Shown here in pieces: positions 16,613 through 24,744 of a stretch of DNA of 64,000 nt; position 1 is the stretch's first letter, and each line of letters starts with the position of its first letter. A model generated the notes under the pieces. That model had not been told where the DNA came from and made no database searches. It saw only the letters and a list, made by a program, of their open reading frames with translations. This DNA is from Streptomyces venezuelae. Lineage in GTDB: Bacteria; Actinomycetota; Actinomycetes; Streptomycetales; Streptomycetaceae. Location: assembly GCF_008642355.1 (NCBI RefSeq), contig NZ_CP029193.1, positions 3,062,001 through 3,126,000 on the forward strand. The letters run 5' to 3'. Both the position numbers and the translations under genes were made by a program.

Positions 16613-16617
16613 CGGAG

Positions 16618-16654
16618 ACGCCGGAGGGGCCGACCTTGTCGGCCCCTCCGGCGT
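16618..16654. terminator. Bidirectional terminator between the PemK-like gene and cysM
   Basis: A perfect 17-bp stem (ACGCCGGAGGGGCCGAC and complement) around a CTT loop, between two convergent stop codons. Confidence 0.93.
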
Positions 16655-16675
16655 TCGGTCGGCGTCGGCTCGGGA

Positions 16676-17635
<960 letters not shown>

Positions 17636-17641
17636 TCAGGC

Positions 17642-17920
17642 CTAGACCATGCCGCCGGCGACGGCCGGCAGGATCGTGACGCTGTCGCCGTCTGCGACCT
17701 TCGTGGAGATGCCGTCGAGGAAGCGGACGTCCTCGTCGTTGAGGTACACGTTCACGAAGCGGCGGAGCTTGCCGTCGTCGACGATGCGCTCGGCGATGCC
17801 CGCGTGCCGCGAGTCGAGGTCGGTGAAGAGCTCGGCGAGGGTGTCACCGCTGCCTTCGACGGCCTTGGCGCCGTCGGTGTAGGTGCGGAGGATGGTCGGG
17901 ATGCGGACCTCGATGGCCAT
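17642..17920 (-). CDS. cysO: CysO-type sulfur carrier protein (MoaD/ThiS family)
   Basis: A 92-residue ubiquitin-fold sulfur carrier: MAIEVRIPTILRTYTDGAKA at the start, NVYLNDEDVRFLDG in the middle, and DGDSVTILPAVAGG at the end. In the pathway, the C-terminal glycine is converted to a thiocarboxylate that donates sulfur to CysM, and the protease Mec releases cysteine. Here two residues (MV) follow the Gly-Gly at 89-90, so the carrier must first be trimmed; Mec is the obvious candidate. The longer open frame upstream passes out of frame through the leader peptide region and is not used. Confidence 0.93.
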   Translation of the reverse strand: MAIEVRIPTILRTYTDGAKAVEGSGDTLAELFTDLDSRHAGIAERIVDDGKLRRFVNVYLNDEDVRFLDGISTKVADGDSVTILPAVAGGMV

Positions 17921-18015
17921 GCTGAGGGCTCCTGTCGGGAGTCGAGAAGTGCGTGTGGTGGGCGCGCGGCGGCGCGGGGCTCGCGCTCGCGGTGTGGTGC
18001 GCCGGGCGTACGGGA

Positions 18016-18039
18016 ACGGCCGCCGCGGCCCGCGGCCGT
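18016..18039 (-). promoter_or_regulatory. Candidate attenuator hairpin between leader peptide and cysO
   Basis: ACGGCCGC and GCGGCCGT form an 8-bp stem, 25 bases past the leader-peptide stop codon and about 95 bases before cysO. It could act in transcription attenuation or in occlusion of downstream RNA; it could also be chance in very GC-rich sequence. Confidence 0.4.
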
Positions 18040-18063
18040 GCGTGGGGACCGCGGTGGACCGGT

Positions 18064-18222
18064 TCAGCGGGTACAGATGGCGCTGGCGAGTCGGCACAGG
18101 TCGACGTGCAGCCGCGCCGCTCCACATCCGAAGGCTCCCAAAAGAAGAGTGGAGGCGGAGCGCAGCGGAGCGAGCAGCAGGGGTGCGCTCGGCGTCTCTT
18201 CGCTCACGTCATGGGGAACCAT
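18064..18222 (-). CDS. Cysteine-containing leader peptide upstream of cysO-cysM
   Basis: A short open frame of up to 52 codons whose C-terminal end reads RLHVDLCRLASAICTR. This matches the recurrent actinobacterial leader-peptide pattern HVDLCR-x-SxAICR found before sulfur and cysteine genes; with cysteine codons at residues 33, 43 and 50, ribosome stalling at low cysteinyl-tRNA could control cysO-cysM. The N-terminus is uncertain: ATG 18222, GTG at codon 6 or TTG at codon 28 are all possible, and no clear Shine-Dalgarno stands out, so a leaderless start is conceivable. It is out of frame with cysO and ends 143 bases before it. Confidence 0.75.
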   Translation of the reverse strand: MVPHDVSEETPSAPLLLAPLRSASTLLLGAFGCGAARLHVDLCRLASAICTR

Positions 18223-18288
18223 GCGGTCATCGTATCGATTCCCGGTCCGGATCCCGGAATGTGATCTCAGCTGGTGGACGGAATCCGT

Positions 18289-19083
18289 TCAGGATGCGGG
18301 CGGCGGCAGATAGACGACCGTCGGGGCACCGGTCAGCGGATGCGTGCTGACCTCGGCGGTCACCCCGTACACGGTGGCGAGCAGCTCGGTGGTGAGGACC
18401 TCCTTGGGCGCCCCGGAGGCGACGAGCCGACCGCCGTCGAGGACGTGGAGGCGGTCGCAGAAGTACGCGGCCAGGTTGAGGTCGTGCAGGGCGAGGAGGT
18501 TGGTCGTGCCGAGGTCGCGCACGAAGGAGAGGATCTCCAGCTGGTAGCGGATGTCCAGGTGGTTGGTGGGTTCGTCGAGGACGACGAGGGTGGGCTGCTG
18601 CACGAGGGCGCGGGCGACGAGGGCGCGCTGGCGTTCGCCGCCGGAGAGGGAGGGGAAGGTGCGGTCGGCGAGGTCCTGGACGCCGACGCGGGCGAGCGCG
18701 TCGGCGACGAGTTCGTCGTCGGCGGCGGTGTCCGCCTCCCAGAACCGTTTGTGCGGGGAGCGGCCCATGGCGACGACCTGCCGGACGGTGAGCTCGAAGG
18801 CGGCCTGCCCGTCCTGCGGCACGGTGGCAAGGCGGCGGGCGCGTGCCTTCGGGGTCATGGTGTGCAGGTCGTCGCCGTCGAGGAGGGCGCGGCCCGCGGT
18901 GGGGCGCAGGGTGCCGTAGACACAGCGCAGCAGGGTCGTCTTGCCGCTGCCGTTGGGGCCGACGACGCCGACGGTCTCGCCGGGGTCCGCGGTGAGGTCG
19001 ACGGCGTCGACGAGGAGCCGGCCCGCCACCTCGTACGAGAGCCCTTCGGTGCGCAGCCCGCCGGTGGCCGGTGCCGTGGTCAT
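18289..19083 (-). CDS. btuD: Vitamin B12 ABC transporter ATP-binding protein (BtuD-like)
   Basis: A 264-residue ATPase of the iron-siderophore/cobalamin (FecE/BtuD) class. Walker A GPNGSGKTT is at residues 42-50, the signature is LSGGERQRA and Walker B LVVLDEPTNHLD. The ATG overlaps the permease stop codon by ATGA, so translation is coupled. The cobalamin riboswitch at the head of the operon indicates vitamin B12 or a related corrinoid as substrate. Confidence 0.93.
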   Translation of the reverse strand: MTTAPATGGLRTEGLSYEVAGRLLVDAVDLTADPGETVGVVGPNGSGKTTLLRCVYGTLRPTAGRALLDGDDLHTMTPKARARRLATVPQDGQAAFELTVRQVVAMGRSPHKRFWEADTAADDELVADALARVGVQDLADRTFPSLSGGERQRALVARALVQQPTLVVLDEPTNHLDIRYQLEILSFVRDLGTTNLLALHDLNLAAYFCDRLHVLDGGRLVASGAPKEVLTTELLATVYGVTAEVSTHPLTGAPTVVYLPPPAS

Positions 19084-20174
19084 GCCGGTACTCCTTCGTT
19101 GCGTCGCCTCAGCAGCCAGAGGAAGAACGGGCCGCCGGTGAGGGCGGTGAGCACGCCGACGGGGATGTCCTGCGGCGCGGCGACGGTGCGCGCGGCGAGG
19201 TCGGCGGCGACCAGGAACACCGCGCCCATGAGGGCGACGACCGGGAGCAGCGCGCGGTGTGCGGCGCCGACCAGCATGCGGGCGGCGTGCGGCACCATCA
19301 GGCCGACGAAGCCGATGGCGCCGCTGTAGGCGACGAGGACGCCGGTGAGGAGCGAGGCGAGGACGAAGACGCCCGCGCGGAAGCGGGCGGCGTCCAGGCC
19401 GAGGACGGTGGCGCCCTCCTCGCCCGCGAGGAGCAGGTCGAGGGGGCGGGCCATGGGCATGAGGAGGGCGGTGCCGATGACCAGGGTGACGCAGGGCAGG
19501 GCGAGCATGTCCCAGCGGGCGCTGCCGAGGCCGCCGAGCGTCCAGTACAGGACCTCCTTGAGGTGGTCGGCGCTGTCGGCGGTGACCAGGATGAGGCTGG
19601 TCAGGGCGGTGAGGATGTACGAGACGGCGACGCCCGCGAGGATCAGCCTGCCGGTGGCGAAGCCGCCGCTGCCGCCGCGTGCGAGGGCGTAGACGAGGAC
19701 CAGGGAGATCAGGGCGCCCGCGAAGGAGGCGGCCGGGATGGTGACGGTGGTCGACAGGGCGGCGCCGAGTCCGAAGACGGAGCCGAGGACGATCGCGCAG
19801 ACCGCGCCGACGGAGGCGCCCGAGGAGACGCCGAGCAGGAACGGGTCGGCGAGGGGGTTGCGGACGAGGGCCTGCAGGACGGTGCCGATGACGGCGAGAC
19901 CGGCTCCGACGGTGGCTCCGAGGATGACCCGCGGGAGGCGGACGTCGAGGACGATGGTGCGGAACGGGGAAGGGTCCGCCCTCCCCGTCAGGATCTCGAC
20001 GACCTGGGCCGTCGGGACACGAACGGATCCGAAGGCCAGCCCCGCGAGTGTCGCGGCGCCGAGGGCGACGGTGAGCACCGTCAGGACGGCGAGGCGCCGC
20101 CCGGCCGCGCCCCGCCGATCGCCCTTCGGGCTCGTCCTCAATCGCGGGATCTCCCGTACTCGCAGCGCGCTCAC
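19080..20174 (-). CDS. btuC: Vitamin B12 ABC transporter permease (BtuC-like)
   Basis: A 364-residue FecCD/BtuC family permease with about ten membrane helices. Family landmarks are DVRLPRVILGATVGAGLAVI, NPLADPFLLGVSSGASVGA and GAIGFVGLMVPHAARMLVG. It starts at GTG 20174, overlapping the btuF stop as GTGA. The first 25 residues (ALRVREIPRLRTSPKGDRRG) are encoded by a widespread Streptomyces intergenic repeat, so the gene's 5' end appears to have absorbed a repeat copy; a start further downstream is possible. Confidence 0.92.
   Translation of the reverse strand: MSALRVREIPRLRTSPKGDRRGAAGRRLAVLTVLTVALGAATLAGLAFGSVRVPTAQVVEILTGRADPSPFRTIVLDVRLPRVILGATVGAGLAVIGTVLQALVRNPLADPFLLGVSSGASVGAVCAIVLGSVFGLGAALSTTVTIPAASFAGALISLVLVYALARGGSGGFATGRLILAGVAVSYILTALTSLILVTADSADHLKEVLYWTLGGLGSARWDMLALPCVTLVIGTALLMPMARPLDLLLAGEEGATVLGLDAARFRAGVFVLASLLTGVLVAYSGAIGFVGLMVPHAARMLVGAAHRALLPVVALMGAVFLVAADLAARTVAAPQDIPVGVLTALTGGPFFLWLLRRRNEGVPA
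20122..20152 (-). repeat. Streptomyces GAGGACGAGC-type dispersed repeat inside the btuC 5' end
   Basis: On the minus strand the sequence CGATTGAGGACGAGCCCGAA followed by GGGCGATC matches the family of short repeats usually found just after genes in Streptomyces. Other copies lie at 36613-36650 and 52479-52506. Here it is translated as RLRTSPKGD. Confidence 0.7.
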
Positions 20175-21151
20175 AGCTGCGCCGCCAGCTTCCTCACCGC
20201 CTCGGGTGCTCGTACCCCCGTGACCATGTCCGACAGGGGAAGCACCGCGAACCGCTTGTTCTTGATGGCGGGGACGTCCTGGAGGACGGGGTCGTCGAGG
20301 AGGCGCTTCTTCTTCTGGGCGACGGTCGTGGCGCCGTAATCGAGGATCAGGATGGCCTCGGGCTTGTTCTTCACGACGGACTCCCAGGACGCGTCGCTGA
20401 AGGACTTGTCCACGTGGGCGAAGACGTTGCGGCCGCCCGCCCGCTTGATGATGTCGTTGCCGATGCCGCGGCCGCCCGCCGTGAACGCGGTCTTGTCGCC
20501 GCTGTCGTAGACGAAGACGGAGAGGGCCTTCTTGCCCTTGGACTTCTCGGCGGTGGCGGCGAGTTCGCGCTGGGCGCCGCGCACCCACGTGTCCGCGCGG
20601 TCCCGCACCCCGAAGGTGGAGCCGACCTCGCGGACCTCGCGGTAGACGTCGTCCATGGAGACGGGCTTCTTCGCGCAGCCCTCCACGTTGAGGCGGCTCT
20701 TGATGCCGGACTTGGCGAGCGCCGAGCGGCTGCGGCCGTCGCCCGCGAGGAAGGCGCTCGCGTAGCCGCCGTACACGAAGTCGGGGTTGGCGGCGAGGAG
20801 CTTCTCGTAGGAGGGGTACTCCTTGGCGACGACGGGCACGGAGTCGTACGCCTTCTCATACTTGGGCAGGACCTTGTCGTCGAGGTAGGCCGTGCCGGCG
20901 AGGTGGTCCTTGAGGCCGAGTTCCAGCATCACTTCGGTGGTGTGCTGGTTCATGGTGACGGCGCGTTTCGGGGGTGCGTCGTACGTCGTCTTCACACCGC
21001 AGTTGGTGACGGTGTACGGGAATCCGGCGGCCTTGGCGGCGGTCGTGCCGTCACCTTCTCCGTCCGACGTGGAGGACGAGGAGCACGCGGCGAGCGGGAC
21101 GAGCAGGGCCGCGGCGGCGAGCGCGCGTATGCCGGTGTGACGGCGGGACAT
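20171..21151 (-). CDS. btuF: Vitamin B12-binding lipoprotein of ABC transporter (BtuF-like)
   Basis: A 326-residue cluster A-II substrate-binding protein. The signal peptide ends in a lipobox (LAAC, lipidated Cys at residue 23), so it is membrane-anchored on the outside. The middle follows the two-lobe binding-protein pattern (KRAVTMNQHTTEVMLELGL, DFVYGGYASAF, PEAILILDYGAT). It opens the btuFCD operon, directly behind a cobalamin riboswitch, which is the main evidence that the ligand is a corrinoid instead of an iron-siderophore. Confidence 0.92.
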   Translation of the reverse strand: MSRRHTGIRALAAAALLVPLAACSSSSTSDGEGDGTTAAKAAGFPYTVTNCGVKTTYDAPPKRAVTMNQHTTEVMLELGLKDHLAGTAYLDDKVLPKYEKAYDSVPVVAKEYPSYEKLLAANPDFVYGGYASAFLAGDGRSRSALAKSGIKSRLNVEGCAKKPVSMDDVYREVREVGSTFGVRDRADTWVRGAQRELAATAEKSKGKKALSVFVYDSGDKTAFTAGGRGIGNDIIKRAGGRNVFAHVDKSFSDASWESVVKNKPEAILILDYGATTVAQKKKRLLDDPVLQDVPAIKNKRFAVLPLSDMVTGVRAPEAVRKLAAQL

Positions 21152-21202
21152 GACTGGACTGCCTCCTCCAGGGGATTTCCGCGTCCCCTGCGTTGCGTGG
21201 AG

Positions 21203-21310
21203 AAGGGCGGCAGGTCAGTTCCTGACTCCCCCGGCCCCGGTGCCCGGGGTGGGGTCACAGTGGCGGGACCGTGCCGGGTTCGCACCGGCTTCCTGGGTCC
21301 TGCCGCCCTC
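21203..21310 (-). promoter_or_regulatory. Cobalamin riboswitch controlling btuFCD
   Basis: On the minus strand the conserved B12-box core is present: AAGCCGGTGCGAACCCGG, then CACGGTCCCGCCACTGTGAC. A 12-bp P1 helix closes the aptamer (GAGGGCGGCAGG at 21299-21310 with CCTGCCGCCCTT at 21203-21214). The aptamer ends about 50 bases before the btuF start, whose GGAGGAGG ribosome-binding site lies in between, so translational or early transcriptional repression by adenosylcobalamin is likely. Confidence 0.95.
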
Positions 21311-21321
21311 ATGAGTAAAGC

Positions 21322-21744
21322 TCAGTATGCCTCGACGACCTTTACCTCTTCTTCGGTGACCTCGCCGTCCACGATCCGGTACGACCGGAACTGGAAGGGG
21401 CCCGCGCCGTCGGTGTCCGCGGTGGAGACCAGGACGTAGTGCGCGCCGGGCTCGTTGGCGTAGGTGATGTCGGTGCGCGAGGGGTACGCCTCGGTGGCGG
21501 TGTGCGAGTGGTAGACGATCACCGGCTCCTCGTCGCGGTCGTCCATCTCGCGGTAGAGCTTGAGCAGGTCACCCGAGTCGAACTCGTAGAACGTGGGCGA
21601 CCGGGCGGCGTTCAGCATCGGGATGAACCGCTCGGGGCGCCCGGTGCCCTCCGGGCCCGCGACGACGCCGCACGCCTCGTCGGGGTGGTCCTGGCGCGCG
21701 TGCGCGACGATCTGGTCGTGGAGGGCCTGGGTGATGGTCAGCAT
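21322..21744 (-). CDS. mec: Mec: JAMM metalloprotease for CysO-cysteine hydrolysis
   Basis: A 140-residue Mov34/JAMM zinc peptidase. The metal motif YHSHTATEAYPSRTD (His79, His81, Asp92) and the upstream catalytic glutamate in DEACGVV (residue 24) are intact. In mycobacteria Mec cleaves the CysO-cysteine adduct made by CysM to release cysteine; here it may also trim the two residues after Gly-Gly of CysO. In related genomes mec usually neighbours cysO-cysM; here btuFCD and its riboswitch lie between them, only 11 bases after the mec stop. Confidence 0.93.
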   Translation of the reverse strand: MLTITQALHDQIVAHARQDHPDEACGVVAGPEGTGRPERFIPMLNAARSPTFYEFDSGDLLKLYREMDDRDEEPVIVYHSHTATEAYPSRTDITYANEPGAHYVLVSTADTDGAGPFQFRSYRIVDGEVTEEEVKVVEAY

Positions 21745-21764
21745 GGCAGCCAGGATAAGCAGAA

Positions 21765-21801
21765 GGGCCCGCGCGTACCGGAGTGTGGTACGCGCGGGCC
21801 C
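21765..21801 (-). terminator. Terminator after the amino-acid permease gene
   Basis: A perfect 15-bp stem (GGGCCCGCGCGTACC and complement) with a 7-base loop, 30 bases beyond the permease stop and 20 bases before mec starts on the same strand. Confidence 0.9.
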
Positions 21802-21830
21802 GAATGCTGGACAGGGGCCTTGGGGAGCCG

Positions 21831-23324
21831 TCAGTCCTTGGAGAGGCGGTCGTCGGCGGGCTGCTCGGGGAGGCCGATCTTCCGCTTGTTGAAGGCCGCG
21901 GCCTGCGGGTTGCGGCTCTTGAGGACCAGGTAGGAGACGCCGAGGATGGCGGCCCAGACCGGAGCGGCGTACAGGGAGATCCGCGCGTCCTTGTCGACGC
22001 CCATCATGACGATGACCATGCCGATGAAGAGCAGGGCGAACCAGCTGGTGTACGGGGCGCCCGGGGCGCGGAAGGTGGACTGCGGCAGCTCGCCGCGGTC
22101 GGCCTTGCGGCGGTAGCGGATCTGGCAGGCCAGGATCATGATCCAGGCCCACATGCCGGAGATGGTGGCGAAGGAGACGACGTAGTTGAACGCCTCGCCC
22201 GGCCACTGGTAGTTGATCCAGACGCCGACCAGCATGAACGCGGCGGACGCGGTGGTGCCGATCAGCGGCAGGCCGTTCTTCGTGAGCTTGGTGAAGAACT
22301 TCGGGCCCTGGCCGTTGAGCGCGAGGTCGCGCAGCATGCGGCCGGTGGAGTACATGCCGGAGTTGCAGGAGGAGAGGGCGGCGGTGAGGACCACGAAGTT
22401 GACGATCGCGGCGCCGATGCCGAGGCCCATCTTCTCGAAGGCCGCGACGAACGGCGAGACGCCGGGCTGGAAGTGCGTCCACGGCACGACCGACAGGATC
22501 ATGATGAGCGCGCCGACATAGAAGACGGCGATGCGCCACGGCACGGTGTTGATGGCCTTGGGCAGGACGGTCTTCGGGTCCTTGGACTCGCCCGCGGTGA
22601 CGCCGACCAGCTCGACGGCGAGGAAGGCGAACATCACGATCTGCAGGGTCATCAGCGTGGAGCCGATGCCGTTGGGGAAGAAGCCGCCCTGGTTCCACAG
22701 GTGGGCGACGGTGGCGGTGTCGCCGGCGTCGGAGAAGCCGATGGTGAGGATGCCGATGCAGATCAGGATCATGCCGATGATGGCGGTGACCTTGACCATC
22801 GAGAACCAGAACTCCAGCTCACCGAAGAGCTTCACGGAGATGAGGTTCGCGCCGTACAGGATGACGGTGAAGACGAGCGCGTAGGCCCATTGCGGGAACG
22901 AGTCGTGGGTCCAGTACTGCATGTACTGGGCGGCCGCGGTGACTTCGGTGATGCCGGTGACGACCCAGAAGAGCCAGTACGTCCAGCCGGTCACGAATCC
23001 GAAGAACGGGCCCATGAACTCGCGTGCGTACTCCGAGAAGGAGCCGGACACGGGCCGGTACATGAGGAGCTCGCCGAGCGCCCGCATGATGAAGAAGATG
23101 ACGAGTCCCGCGATGGCGTACGCCAGGATGAGGCTCGGTCCGGCCTTGTGGATGGCCTTGCCCGCTCCGAGGAACAGGCCGGTGCCGATGGCACCGCCGA
23201 TCGCGATCATCTGAATCTGCCGGGCTCCGAGCCCGCGCTGGTAGCCCTCGCCGGACGAGCCGTCCTGCGCGACACCGTTGCCGCCGTGCTCGTCGTGGTG
23301 CTCTTCGACCTGCACTGAGGTCAT
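21831..23324 (-). CDS. Amino acid permease (APC superfamily, AnsP/GabP type)
   Basis: A 497-residue transporter with 12 predicted membrane helices. The first helix region GLGARQIQMIAIGGAIGTGLF is the hallmark of the amino acid transporter (AAT) family, which includes asparagine, proline, GABA and aromatic permeases; the exact substrate cannot be told. The charged N-terminus (EEHHDEHGGNG) is cytoplasmic. ATG 23324 has the ribosome-binding site GGAGAAAGG; 12 residues further upstream are excluded. A 17-bp palindrome 54 bases upstream may be its operator. Confidence 0.92.
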   Translation of the reverse strand: MTSVQVEEHHDEHGGNGVAQDGSSGEGYQRGLGARQIQMIAIGGAIGTGLFLGAGKAIHKAGPSLILAYAIAGLVIFFIMRALGELLMYRPVSGSFSEYAREFMGPFFGFVTGWTYWLFWVVTGITEVTAAAQYMQYWTHDSFPQWAYALVFTVILYGANLISVKLFGELEFWFSMVKVTAIIGMILICIGILTIGFSDAGDTATVAHLWNQGGFFPNGIGSTLMTLQIVMFAFLAVELVGVTAGESKDPKTVLPKAINTVPWRIAVFYVGALIMILSVVPWTHFQPGVSPFVAAFEKMGLGIGAAIVNFVVLTAALSSCNSGMYSTGRMLRDLALNGQGPKFFTKLTKNGLPLIGTTASAAFMLVGVWINYQWPGEAFNYVVSFATISGMWAWIMILACQIRYRRKADRGELPQSTFRAPGAPYTSWFALLFIGMVIVMMGVDKDARISLYAAPVWAAILGVSYLVLKSRNPQAAAFNKRKIGLPEQPADDRLSKD

Positions 23325-23696
23325 GGTGACGCCTTTCTCCATGCCGATCCGCGCCCGCACATCTGCGTTGTGGCTGCGGATCAGGTCCTGATCCCCCCGG
23401 ATACGAATGGAGTGCTACCGGCGGTCCGCCGGCTGAAGCGCCCTCGGCGACATGGGTGGCGTCGCCGAGCGGTCGTGAAGATTTATCACGGTGGCAACAG
23501 TGAGGGAATGAGCCACCTGTGGCGCACCCCACAGGAAGAAGCGGACAAAGCGCCCTTGACAGAGCAAAAGCGGGCAATGACGTGACGGGATCGTTATCCG
23601 GATTTGAGGCTCCGCTGAGCGAACAGCACCTCGAACCCCCGAAACCTGTCCACTACAACAAATTTCGCTGCATTCTGCATGAACTTCTGCCCGGAA
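23325..23696. other. Gene-free promoter region upstream of the amino-acid permease
   Basis: No credible coding sequence. It contains the palindrome at 23378-23394 and a 9-bp stem-loop (CTCGGCGAC at 23443-23451 with GTCGCCGAG at 23461-23469). The part from 23480 to 23696 is noticeably more AT-rich than its surroundings, as expected for a promoter region and the DUF2017 3' flank. Confidence 0.6.
23378..23394. promoter_or_regulatory. Perfect 17-bp palindrome upstream of the amino-acid permease
   Basis: GGATCAGG-T-CCTGATCC is a perfect inverted repeat 54 bases before the permease ATG, a plausible repressor operator. The cognate regulator is unknown. Confidence 0.5.
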
Positions 23697-24299
23697 TCAG
23701 TCCAGCAACGTCCCGACCAGCGTCTCCTGCAGTCCACCGAGCCAGAGGTAGGCCATCACCATCGGCTTGCGCGGGTCCGAGTCCGGCAGCCGGTAGAGCA
23801 GATCGGCGTCGTCCTCGTCGCTCACTTCGAGGCGCGTGCCGATGGCGAGCCGGAGGTCGTTGAGGGCGCCGAGCCACCGCTGGGACTCCTCGACCGACAG
23901 TTTCAGGACAGCTCCGCCCTCACCCGACGCGGTCATCGAGTCCAGCGAGCGGATGACGACCAGGGCGTCGTCCCGCTTCTTGGCCCGCAGGTCGTTCTCC
24001 GTGAAGCGTCGGAATTCCGCCGAATACGCCCGCAGTTCGTCCGCGTCTCCCGCACTGTCCTCGCTGCCCGGACCGCCGTACGCGTCGGGCAGCAGACGCC
24101 GCATCACCGGATCGGCCGGCGGCTCGCTCGGCCCCTCGGCGAAGAGCTCCGCCAGCGGGTCGTCGGAGACCTCGCCGCCGGGCCCCGGCCCGATCAGCTC
24201 GAGAAGCTGCACGGCGAGGGAGCGGATGATCGAGATCTCGACCTCGTCGAGCGCGACGGCGGCGCCGCCGCCGGGGATCGCTTCGAATTGTCCTGGCAT
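23697..24299 (-). CDS. DUF2017 family protein
   Basis: A 200-residue soluble protein conserved in actinobacteria directly after clpS, here separated from it by 39 bases on the same strand. It is acidic and helical; SIIRSLAVQLLELI near the N-terminus and DPRKPMVMAYLWLGGLQETL near the C-terminus are the recognisable blocks. No biochemical function is known to me. Its constant association with clpS suggests a link to ClpAP/ClpCP adaptor function, which is inference. Confidence 0.9.
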   Translation of the reverse strand: MPGQFEAIPGGGAAVALDEVEISIIRSLAVQLLELIGPGPGGEVSDDPLAELFAEGPSEPPADPVMRRLLPDAYGGPGSEDSAGDADELRAYSAEFRRFTENDLRAKKRDDALVVIRSLDSMTASGEGGAVLKLSVEESQRWLGALNDLRLAIGTRLEVSDEDDADLLYRLPDSDPRKPMVMAYLWLGGLQETLVGTLLD

Positions 24300-24338
24300 C
24301 AGATGCGTCGCTACTTCCGGTCCGCTGCTTCCGGCCCG

Positions 24339-24653
24339 CTACTTGCGGTCCTGCTGAAGGGTGGCCCACAGCCCGTATCCGTGCATGGCCTGGACGTCGC
24401 GCTCCATCTCCTCGCGACTGCCGGTGGAGACGACCGCGCGGCCCTTCTCGTGGACGTCCATCATCAGCTTCGTGGCTTTCTCCTTCGAGTACCCGAAGTA
24501 GGACTGGAACACATACGTCACGTAACTCATCAAGTTGACCGGGTCGTTGTGGACGAGGGTGATCCAGGGGACGTCCGGCTCGGGGACGACGAAGGTCTCT
24601 TCGTCCGATTCCGGGCGGGTGATCTCTGCGGGAGCCGTACTCACACGCCCCAT
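24339..24653 (-). CDS. clpS: ATP-dependent Clp protease adaptor ClpS
   Basis: A 104-residue adaptor that delivers N-degron proteins to the Clp ATPase. The core [22 protein letters not shown] is the ClpS signature, with the Asn-Asp of HNDP in the substrate pocket, followed by [20 protein letters not shown] and the C-terminal [16 protein letters not shown]. An alternative GTG start lies at 24644. It is divergent from pncB, with fewer than 100 bases between them. Confidence 0.95.
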   Translation of the reverse strand: MGRVSTAPAEITRPESDEETFVVPEPDVPWITLVHNDPVNLMSYVTYVFQSYFGYSKEKATKLMMDVHEKGRAVVSTGSREEMERDVQAMHGYGLWATLQQDRK

Positions 24654-24744
24654 GCTGCCACTCCGCGCGGGCCCTCGCACAAATGGCCTCCCGCGCGTCC
24701 GCAGAAATCGTCAGAGTGACGAGATTGGAGGTAGCATCCGTCGT

